NCBI GenBank assembly: GCA_018902385.1 | Contig: JABSSW010000015.1 | Coordinates: 434,001-498,000, forward strand | Reading direction: 5' to 3' | Source of the DNA: Physcia stellaris | Lineage: Eukaryota; Ascomycota; Lecanoromycetes; Caliciales; Physciaceae | DNA: 64,000 nucleotides | In this document: piece after piece, positions 12,112 through 21,600 of the stretch | Position numbering within the stretch: the stretch's first letter is position 1 | Layout: each line of letters starts with the position of its first letter | Translations under genes and position numbers: made by a program | Notes under the pieces: model-generated | Database searches by the model: none | The model's input: only the letters and a program-made list of their open reading frames with translations | Told to the model about the DNA's origin: nothing

Positions 12112-12445
12112 TGGGGAATACTGTATGATTATTTCATTTTATGACGGGTACGCACAGAGTCCGTCACGGGTATTTCTACCTATCAAGCGTGCATCATCAG
12201 TCCAGCGTCCAAAACCCATCAGTCCAGAGGGCAGAAAGCAAACAATTCTCGTTATTTTCAGGAAAGATTTCGTGGTTGATTCTATGCGCGACAAGGTCCT
12301 TAAGCATGTCCCTGACGCTAGATATCGGCGAGTGAAAGGTTTTCATCATGGAAAAAAGAAAAGGATCCATGAACGAGAGTTGTAGTACACTACCTTAGCG
12401 AAGATTCGAATTGCGGGCTAAGGTTAGTGTAGTCTGCTAGACCGT

Positions 12446-12463
12446 GTGCCAGAACTCTGGCAC
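12446..12463. repeat. Perfect hairpin, 7-bp stem with 4-nt loop
   Basis: GTGCCAG-AACT-CTGGCAC forms a perfect stem. Weaker flanking pairing (TAGTCT upstream, AGACTA downstream) could extend it. It lies in the gene-free CTAG-rich stretch; it does not fit a tRNA. Confidence 0.4.
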
Positions 12464-12883
12464 AAGACTAAACAGTGCTAGAGAGTCTTAGGGTCTGCTA
12501 GCCGTCGCTTAGTATGCGGCTAATTTCTGCTAGAGTTTCGCATTTCGGGACTTTGATCTTAGGTTCAGCTAGTTCTAGGTCCAAAGAAAGTGCGAACATT
12601 GGGGTGCAGAGGGTGCGAATCTCCCATATTCCGTGGCAGAGCGAGGGATTTTGGATTTTGGGAGCGGATTTGGGGAGAAGTGATTTCTTTCTCTTCGTGG
12701 AGCTGGCAATGTAAGCACTAACCTGAAAAGGTCTAGTTTTACCGAGGACCACGCCGTTATCTCGAATCCCGACGATGGTGACAGTTGGAACTTCTTGGCG
12801 AAAGCTTGGTAAGAAGGGTCCTTGGCTTCTTCGTCTGAGGCATCCAGTTGAACTTTTCAGATACCTTAGCTACAGGTACGAGA

Positions 12884-14613
12884 ATGACCAAATCCTCAAT
12901 AAAACCACGCTTAATCGTCCACGGAGGCGCAGGTGCCATTTCTCGTGCAAACCTGCCCCCAGAAGCCTACGCCCGCTATGCATCAAAGCTACAAAGCGTG
13001 AACGCAGGGACGCTGCATTTATTGCAAGATGGGGCTACGGCACTCGATGCTGCTACGCATGCTGTAAGGCTGCTGGAGGACTGTCCGCTGTTCAACTGTG
13101 GGAAGGGTGCGGTGTTTACGAGAGATGGGACTATCGAGTTGGAGGCTTCGGTGAGTTGAGGGGTGTGGTCTCATTGCTTTTCGCAGATGCATACATTTGG
13201 TTCTGCTGTAAATACATCAATGCGACCGGGGATTCAGTTGAGCATACGTAATTCAATTCTCGGAAGAATGGGAGACGGAATATACTCCTCGAACTTCTCT
13301 ATCTTCAAGGACATTGACTGAAAGGAGTCAAGATCCTTACAATTTTATGCCACGCCATGTCTACTCCCCTCGTTTTGCGAGTCCCCTTTCTCTAGTGTTG
13401 TGTAAAAGCAGTGCTTGAATATCCCGTCCCCAGAATCTTTCATATAGTTCTCTGGACGCCTTGTTTATTCCTCTACATCCGTGACCATCAACAAGAGTTT
13501 CCACAAGAGTCAAGGTTCTCGTATGTCTTGCTGATCTCAAGACAATATGCGTAATCTAGCAACTGATCTCTCACTTAGGTAATGGTAAGCAAAGGCTACC
13601 GCAAACGCGGCTGCGGCGTCGTCCTCATCAAACACGTCAAGAACCCCATCCTCCTCGCCCGAGAAATGCTCGTCCGAGGCGAGACTGATGGCGCTGGAGG
13701 CCACAATGGAGGCGACGATAGCGACCCGAGCGGTGGCAGCGGAGGCGCTCAAGGCCACTGTGTCCTTGGCGGCCCAACGGTAGAAGGCCTCGCCCGACAA
13801 TGGGAACTTGATATGGTACCCGAATCGTATCACTGGACCAAGAAGCGGTGGGACGAGCACAAGCGTGGGCTTGAGAAGAGCGGCGTGCCTAATCCGACAT
13901 GGACACAGAATCCGAAATGGTCGCCAGAAGAGGAGTCGTGGGATGGGCATGAGTATCTACCGCAGGGGACGGTGGGGTGCGTTGCCTTGGACAGCTATGG
14001 GACATTATGCGTGGCGACGAGCACCGGTGGGCTTACCAACAAGCTAAGCGGGAGGATAGGGGATACACCTACGATTGGTGCTGGGTTTTGGGCTGAGGAG
14101 TGGTGGAGTCAGAGGGAAATGGTGTATCGACAACCGAGGCCGCAGGCGCCTATAAATGCTGTGCTGCCGGATGGGTTACGAGATATTGTTGCGGACTGTC
14201 TCCCTGTTCTTGGCGGGACCTACCACGAGATACCCCAGGGTTCACCTTTGAGCGAGAAGCAAGATGCCTTACCATTCGGTAGCTCATACAGAGCTGTCGC
14301 CATGTCCGGCACTGGCAACGGTGACTCCTTCCTCCGTACTGCCGCAACACGAACAGCGGCTGCAATAGCCCGCTGGTCGAATCGGTCACTAGCTTCGTCT
14401 GTGCAAGAGGTTGCGGGTGCAAGAGGGGAGCTACAACGATCGGCTGGCGATCGATGGGGTAAGACTGGGGAGGGCGAAGGAGGCATCATTGGTATTGAGA
14501 TCATCAATGGCGTGGGGAGTATTGTCTTTGATTTCAATTGTGGTGGGATGTTTAGAGCTTGGACGGATGATCATGGAAAGGAGAGGTGCATGGTTTTTAA
14601 GGAGGAATATTAA
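12884..14613 (+). CDS. Isoaspartyl peptidase / L-asparaginase family Ntn hydrolase (Asparaginase_2)
   Basis: Two exons: 12884-13150 and 13579-14613; 433 residues. The ATG at 12884 starts MTKSSIKPRLIVHGGAGA, the usual family start ending in HGGAG. Exon 1 ends in TRDGTIELEAS and exon 2 opens VMVSKGYRKRGCGVV, which reads straight through in homologues, so the unusually long 428-bp intron (GTGAGT...TTAG) is well placed. The catalytic Thr that becomes the N-terminal nucleophile after self-cleavage is in GTVGCVALD, followed by the TSTGGLTNKLSGRIGDTP substrate-site region. Family members hydrolyse L-asparagine or isoaspartyl dipeptides; which substrate applies here cannot be told. Between the two halves is a Gly/Asp-rich insert (GGHNGGDDSDPSGGSGG) and a Trp-rich linker before the cleavage site. 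A fungal-specific paralogue is likely. Confidence 0.87.
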
Positions 14614-15155
14614 GAACAAGTAGACTGAAGGCAGTTGTGAATGTTGAATGGCTGATTGTATTTCTGGTGCAACGGGGATGTTCCTTCCTAGTCTTAGAAT
14701 CGCACCGCTGCTACTAAATTGGAGTCAAACGCTATGCGATGAATTCTTGGAAGAATTCTTCTCCATCTTTGACGAGCTCGCGGGTGAACCTTCACAAGTG
14801 TTTTCCAGGTTCCGGCCCAGCTCCGCTTCGAATCTGACACGATAGTACAGAACTCAGATTCTCGCCCAGATCCAGCCATCACCCTGCCGGTCATGATTGA
14901 AACTCATCGCGCAACACAGAACAGGTGCTGACAAACGTTTCGGTTCGGCGTAAGCGATACCTAAATGTCTGTCAGCTCGCAGAGCCCATTGAAAGCGGTC
15001 TTATAGCTGTCTTACTTGCTTACTAGTAGTGTTGGAAAATCATCAGTATCTTGAACCAGCTGTGTAACATGTCGGCGCAGCCTTGAAGGCATGCAAGCCT
15101 CCTTGCCTTGGTCCCACGTTCAGCGAATGGGACGATGTCCTGAAGAAAGCCCCAC
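14614..15155. other. Convergent intergenic region, no gene seen
   Basis: Sits between the asparaginase-type gene stop and the ALB1 stop; short ORFs only, expected to be two 3' UTRs. Confidence 0.45.
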
Positions 15156-15503
15156 TCAAGCAACCTCATCCACATCCATCCCCATCTGCTCATCCCCCTT
15201 CGCTCCAGCACTCTCCTTCTTCTCCCTCATGTTCTTCCCTTCGTTTTCCACATCCTTCATGGCCACCTCACCCATCTCTTCCTCTAGCTTTCTCTTTTTG
15301 GCAAACCCGACCTTCTTCTCCACTTTCCGAGCCTTTTTCCTAGACAAGGGAGCTGCCCGTCGAATGGCTTGAGATGTCCGCGGCGTAGGCTTGGTGATCT
15401 TGTTGTGCGCCAGACGCTGGGTGTTTCGGCGTTTGGATTTGAGTACGGAGGCTGTTTTCCGCTTTTGGGAGGTTGGCGTGTTGGGGTTGGATCGAGATGG
15501 CAT
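15156..15503 (-). CDS. ALB1: Alb1-like ribosome biogenesis protein
   Basis: A 115-residue, very basic single-exon protein. The ATG at 15503 was preferred to the earlier in-frame ATG (15578) because it gives MPSRSNPNTP, matching the short MPSKN-type start of yeast Alb1. Further similarity is in the SRKKARKVEKKVGFAKKRKL block (about residues 52-71) and in an acidic M-D-V-D tail. Yeast Alb1 (175 residues) is a nuclear shuttling factor bound to pre-60S particles with Arx1 and needs Tif6/Rei1-dependent recycling. This copy is shorter than yeast, with the C-terminal extension missing. The assignment rests on remembered similarity over a low-complexity basic protein, so it is good but not certain. 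Confidence 0.68.
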   Translation of the reverse strand: MPSRSNPNTPTSQKRKTASVLKSKRRNTQRLAHNKITKPTPRTSQAIRRAAPLSRKKARKVEKKVGFAKKRKLEEEMGEVAMKDVENEGKNMREKKESAGAKGDEQMGMDVDEVA

Positions 15504-16063
15504 TGTAGTTTCGTAGCAATTGCAGAGGTATATTGGTGCCTGAAGCTTACTGATGGGCAACACTGGTGCAAATCTCACCTCTGTAAGCGGTACAAGTAAG
15601 GAACGAGTACCAGTGTGACGTTAGCTTTCCATTCGGAAGGTTTGTAGAGCCGATGCCGTTCAGGGTCTACTCATGACGATTGGATGTAACAAGACCCTTC
15701 ACGCTAGCAAGCATTACTGTAAAAAGACGCCTCGGTTATCTTACGTGATGGGAACCGGGAATCCTGAAGCCTGTCTGCAATGATTTATCCGAGTGACTTG
15801 CAACCTGACGGCTCTGTCTTGTATATAGTATCGATGGTTGAGCGGGCGTCGATCCTTGTAGATACTGACGATAGGTGAATATTTCCCTTCACCTCAATTC
15901 GAATCCCCCAAAATCACGGACATATATCTTGCTCGCTTTCACGCTCATCTCGAAGCGAAAGATATGAGTCCCTGAACATTTATTGCTTCTGTCTCCGTTC
16001 TTCTTTACACAGTAGTCCCGTCCTCTGCACATTTTTAAGAAACGCCCACTCTCAATCTGCAAT
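15504..16063. other. Divergent promoter region between ALB1 and the P450 gene
   Basis: No coding content seen. The last ~180 bases before 16064 are C/T-rich, as in fungal core promoters. Confidence 0.45.
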
Positions 16064-17763
16064 ATGGGGCTGCCGTGGACGTCATTCGTATTTTCAGCTA
16101 CAGCGACATCCGCTCTCACTGTCCGATATGCTCCTCATCTCTCTATATCGTCCTCCTATGTGCAGACTCTCTTGGTACACCTATCCATCTTAGTCCTAGC
16201 AAGAGGGTTCTGGAGCCTCGTCGCGTACCCACTTTTTCGTGATCCACTTCGAAGTTTACCATCGCCACCGGTGAGTCTGAATGTGGGCCATCTCTAAAGA
16301 AGACTACTGCTCACATCCTTCACCAGGGCGGTAATCTTCTTTGGGGCCATTTCAATGCTATATTGAAAGAGCCTACGGGTGCGCCACATCAAAGGTGGAT
16401 CAATGAGGTTCCGAATAACGGCCTGATTCACTACAGGACCATGTTTAATGAAGGTCGTCTAGTTCCGACGTCCACTAAGGCTTTGGCCGAAGTGCTGGTG
16501 CAGAAGAATTACGAATTCATCAAGCCACCTCAGGTGAGAGCTGGAATTGGACAAATACTGGGCGTGGGTGTACTCCTCGCTGAGGGCGAAGAACACCGAA
16601 CACAAAGAAAAAATCTCATGCCAGCCTTCTCATTTCGTCACATAAAAGATTTATATCCTGTTTTCTGGGCCAAGTCTTGCGAGTTGGTGCAGGCAATACA
16701 GAGGAATGTACAAGAAGAAGCCGCGCAGCTACCAGCAGACGACAAGAAAGCGCCTTCGGTAGAGGTCAGTCAATGGACGAGTCGTGCGACCCTAGACATC
16801 ATCGGCGCTGCAGGTATGGGACACGACTTTGGCTGTGTTCAAGATCCTGACACCGAGATAATGTCGACTTATCGAAAGGTTTTCCAGCCTTCGGGGCAGG
16901 CTAAATTTCTCGGATTATTGAGCTTGGTCTTGCCGCTTTGGCTGCTTCGGGCACTTCCCGTGCAGCGCAACGATGATATTCGTACAGCGGCAGCAACGAT
17001 TCGGCGAATTTGTCGTCAAATGATCCAGCAGAAAAAGAGTCAAATTGAGCAGGAGGGCAAAAACAGTGGAGTCGACATTATCTCCGTGGCGCTCGAATCA
17101 AAAGCATTCTCTGAGGATAATCTGGTTGATCAGATGATGACTTTTCTCGCAGCAGGCCATGAAACGACTGCCACGGCGATGGGCTGGGCCATCTTAGCAC
17201 TCTGCCGTAACAAAGATTACCAAGTGCGTTTGCGGGAAGAAGTTCGTGCTCAACTCCCCTCGCCGAATGATAGCAGCTCACGAATGACGTCTGAAATTCT
17301 CGACAAATCACATTTCCTCCATGCATTCTGCAATGAGGTGCTTCGATTGTACTCTCCAGTCCCAATTATACTGCGGCAGAGCGCAAATGACACGTCCATC
17401 GTCGGCCAACATGTGCCCGCTGGCACCACCATCGTCATCGCTACGGGAGCAGTCAATAATTCCGAAGCACATTGGGGTCCCGATGTCGGCAAGTTCAACC
17501 CCGATCGGTGGATGGGGCCTGGACGAGCGAACAACGGAGGTGGCGAGAGCAACTTCAGCTTCTTGACCTTTATACATGGTCCAAGAAGCTGCATAGGGCA
17601 GGCTTTTGCCAAAGCTGAGTTCGCTTGCCTTTTAGCAGGATTGGTTGGGAGGTTTGAGATGGAACTTGAGGAGCCAGATAAAGAGATAGACATACAGACC
17701 GGAATCACATCGAGGATCAAGGGAGGTCTCAAAGTACGGATGAAGGAGGTGGAGGGGTGGTAG
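16064..17763 (+). CDS. Microsomal cytochrome P450 monooxygenase
   Basis: Two exons, 16064-16270 and 16327-17763 (intron 56 bp, GTGAGT...CCAG, phase 0); 547 residues. An N-terminal hydrophobic anchor (LVHLSILVLARGFWSLVAYP) is followed by the Pro-rich hinge LPSPPGGN. All P450 signatures are present: oxygen-binding I-helix AGHETT (345-350), K-helix ExxR as E406-V-L-R409, and the haem loop FIHGPRSCIG with thiolate Cys491. The protein should be ER-bound and use a CPR reductase. The overall look (GHETTATA I-helix, NEVLRLYSPVP) is of the CYP4/CYP3-like fungal clans, but I cannot name the CYP family or substrate. It lies about 0.9 kb upstream of a PDR-type pump on the same strand, suggesting detoxification or metabolite export, which is inference. 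Confidence 0.92.
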
Positions 17764-18661
17764 ACATAGCTGCCTGTGGGAACAGACTTGCCATAGATGA
17801 GCAATATCGGCGAGAATCCCGACGACCAACAGGTGGATCACTGTACATTTCATAGAGACCGACCATTCATGTGCTCATAGCTCGAGATCCGACATTGCTT
17901 GATCATGAAGTCTGTTCGAGAGGTTGTCTACTCTGAATGCAAAACAATCTAACTCTGTGGGCTGTGAGATTGTTCTCGTCCACTCAGTCCAAATGGTTAG
18001 ATCAGTGGGGCGATAGAGCATTAATGGCATAGCGAGATCAAGGTACCTACATGTAGGTAGTACCTTATGTAGGCTCCAAATTTAGATGTCGATCCTTATG
18101 AACGGAACACGGAGCTGGTGTTTTCCCGCCTGCCGTCTGTCCAATGTCTGTGAGGAATGATGGGGAACCGATGGGATTTTATGCACGTACCAAAGTATCT
18201 GCACACGTTTTATGCATACGTGACGGGAGGAGATTCCCCGCGCCTCATGGCCTCTGTTCCCGGCCAAGAAGTTCTCACCAATAACAATACGAACGACAAG
18301 ATGGCTGGCTTCCTAGGCATAGTATGGACCCTTGGCAGCATTCGGGATTTCGGGTACTACCTAGAAAGTTCACACTCGGATGCCCAGAAACCGATGCTCC
18401 GGATCTCACCTCACGTAAGCGTGGATGACTCTACACAACACACTTTCATTCTTTGCTTCGCAGCTTCCGATAAATCTTGATCTTTAAACCTCTTCCTTCT
18501 CTCTTTCAGTCTTTTCTTTTTCGAGTCGGCCTCTCTGTCAATTTTTCCACCGCCATTGGCGCCCAAATTGCACTCAAATCGCATTGCTTTCACCAAAGGC
18601 CGGCGTTGATAGAACATAATTTCCTTCAAACCAAAATCTTTCTCTGGATGCAAGAGTAAAG
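17764..18661. other. Intergenic region between P450 and ABC transporter genes
   Basis: No gene seen. A perfect palindrome lies at 18044-18059. Bases 18420-18655 are C/T-rich and probably form the promoter and leader of the transporter gene. Confidence 0.45.
18044..18059. repeat. 16-bp perfect palindrome TACCTACATGTAGGTA
   Basis: It is nested in a longer imperfect inverted repeat 18041-18065 (AGGTAC ... GTACCT). TAGGTA/TACCTA words are frequent in intergenic DNA of these fungi, so function is uncertain. Confidence 0.5.
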
Positions 18662-21600
18662 ATGACTTCTGCAGGAGCATGGGGCGCTATTCCCCAAGCC
18701 GAAGGCGTAGCCCAATCCGCGGGAGAAGTAATCGAGAAGGTCCGAAGTAATGAGTCCAGCGGCGAAGCCGATCCGCAAAGCACAGAGAGCTCAAGCTCTG
18801 AATTCGACAAGGAACGTGTGGAATATGAAGTTACCAAACTCGCACGGCAAATTACTCAACACTCCATCAAAACCACCGGTGGCACCTATCCAAACCCTTT
18901 TCAGGGATCCAGTGACCCAGCTTTAGATCCACATTCAGGCCAATTCAAGCCGGAAGTATGGGTGCGGACGGTGATGGGGTAGTTACTTCCTATACATTGC
19001 TTATCGAAAGGACACTCCCTTATCGTGTGTAGGCTGCAATCCCGAGATCCTGAACGGTATCCAGAAAGAATCGCTGGCGTGTCTTACCGTGACCTCAATG
19101 TGCACGGATTCGGTAACCTCACTGACTACCAAAAGTACATCTCCATCCCCAAGGCGATATAAGTACCACTCACGCTTGCCATAGAACGTTCGGCAATTAT
19201 CCGTTAGAGGTGGCAGGCTTGTTCAACAAAATAACCGGCAGGGGAAAAAGGAAGATTCAGATTCTGAGGAACTTCGAAGGCTTGGTTAAAAGCGGAGAGA
19301 TGCTCGTTGTCTTGGGTCGTCCTGGGTGAATTCGAAACTCCACTAGAAGATTACTTAGGCTTACTTCCATTCAGATCTGGTTGTTCCACTCTTCTGAAGA
19401 CAATAGCTGGAGAGACTAGTGGTTTCTACATTGACCAAGGCACACATATAAACTATCAAGGTGGGATATTCTATCCTGTCTGACATGTCTGCTCCTGCAG
19501 AACTGTAATTGATGTTTGTCACAGGCATTCCGTAAGCAAGTGACCCTTGATCTCGAATATCCATTGCTGAAATATCTAGTATGGAGACTATGCATGCTGA
19601 TTTTCGCGGCGAAGTAAGAAATTGAAGCCAATTCAAGTATCATGCTAACTGCCCCTAGTGCATCTATCAAGCTGAAGTGGACGTTCACTTCCCACAACTT
19701 ACTGTGAGACCTCGATTATCATCATTCTTCGACAAAAGCACCCACTGATGCCATGTTATTCCATACAGGTAGGGCAGACACTTAACTTTGCTGCGCAGGC
19801 CAGAGCTCCTCGCAACAGACTTCCTGGCGTGACTCGAAAGCATTATGCAAAACACATGACGGACGTAATCATGGCAGTTTTTGGATTGTCGCATACATAC
19901 AACACTCCGGTGGGAAATGATTTCGTTCGCGGCGTATCCGGCGGCGAGCGTAAACGAGTCAGCATCGCAGAAGCCAGTTTGGGCGGTAGTCCCCTCCAAT
20001 GCTGGGATAACAGTACACGAGGCTTGGATAGTGCTACAGCTTTGGAGTTCGTCAAAACTTTGAGGCTATCGACTGACATCACGGGTGCCACAGCCTGTGT
20101 CGCAATTTATCAAGCATCCCAGAGTATCTATGATATTTTCGATAAGGTTGTTCTCCTCTACGAGGGCCGACAGGTTCGTATTGGTCCCTATCCATCCCTT
20201 CCATTTTAGCTTCAGCCATTCGCCACGGACAAGATTGAGCATCGAGAGGACATAAAAACATGGTAGCCCGATCTAGGGATAACATCAGTTCCAAATATGC
20301 TTTCATTTCATTGAAGGTCCTCTATTGTCCCAAGACTGGCTACCATGATTTCATCCTTGTCTACTTCCTTTCGGTGCTCAGCCTTGACCGGGCAAGTCAG
20401 CATCAGAAGAGTGACCGCTTCACCACGCGACGAAACAAGCGAACATCCACTAATGAGGGACATCATACAGATTTACTTTGGTTCCACAACAGCCGCCAAG
20501 GCTTTCTTCGTAGATATGGGGTTTTTCTGCGCAGAAAGGGCCACGACTGGGGACTTTTTAACGAGCTTGACAAACCCTGGGGAACGAGTGGTACGGGAAG
20601 GGTACGAGCACCTAGTGCCACGAACACCTGACGAATTTGCTGCGAGATGGATGAAGAGCGAGGACCGCTCCAAATTAATGCAAGAGATCGAGAATTATGA
20701 GCTTGAATTTCCAGTTGGAGGTATGTCATCCTTTTGCTTCAATATTGCTGAATGTCCCTAATCCAGAGCAGGGCAGCAGCTGCAGAATTTCAAAAACGCA
20801 AGAGTAGCACAGCAGGCAAAAGGACAGTAAGTGTGCCTACTCGACCAGTTCGAATGCCCCTTGAATCATTTAGTATCACGGTTGACTTCGTTTGATCAGA
20901 CGGGCTAAGTCACCATACACGATATCTGTGCCCATGCAGATAAAGCTTTGCATTGCGCGCGGCTACGACCGCATCCGTGGGGATGCGAGTATTCAAATAT
21001 CAGGAGCAATCGGCAATGGTGTCCTGGGTCTAATCATTGGGAGCGTTTTTTACAACTTGCCTTCCAACACTGGTAGTTTCTATAGCCGAGGAGTACTTCT
21101 CTTTTACGCAATCCTCTTAAATGCCTTTAGCAGCTCCCTTGAGGTAGATTGGCCTTTAAATGCTTCACGGAATGGCGCTAACACATGTTCATAGATTTTT
21201 ACTCTATACGCCCAGCGACCCATCGTCGAAAAGCAAGCCAAATATGCTTTCTACCACCCCTTTTCTGAGGCTATAGCATCGATGATAACCGATCTTCCTA
21301 ACAAGATACTGACATCAGTGGTGTTTAACCTTGTTGTCTACTTTATGACGAACTTACGACGAACGCCGAGTGCTTTCTTCACCTTCTATCTTTTCTCATT
21401 CATGTGCGTCCTATCGATGTCGATGTTCTTCCGGAGCATAGGCGCTTTCTCACGGACGCTGGCCCAAGCCATGGCTCCTGCCGCTGTGCTAATTCTGGCT
21501 CTCGTCATATACACGGGATTTACAGTGCCGATCAGGGATATGCATCCGTGGTTCAGGTGGATCAACTATCTGGACCCGGTCGCATATGCGTTCGAGGCGT

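Larger units (their letters stand above)
11708..12883. other. Gene-poor region with inverted-repeat element and CTAG-rich segment
   Basis: About 1.2 kb between divergent genes. It holds a 102-bp inverted-repeat unit (12010-12111), a perfect hairpin (12446-12463) and several CTAG/GCTAG words between 12430 and 12580. No credible coding sequence was seen. Confidence 0.5.

Noticed and set aside
17250-17804. Minus-strand 184-codon ORF
   Set aside because: Lies entirely over the P450 exon that carries the haem motif; antisense shadow.
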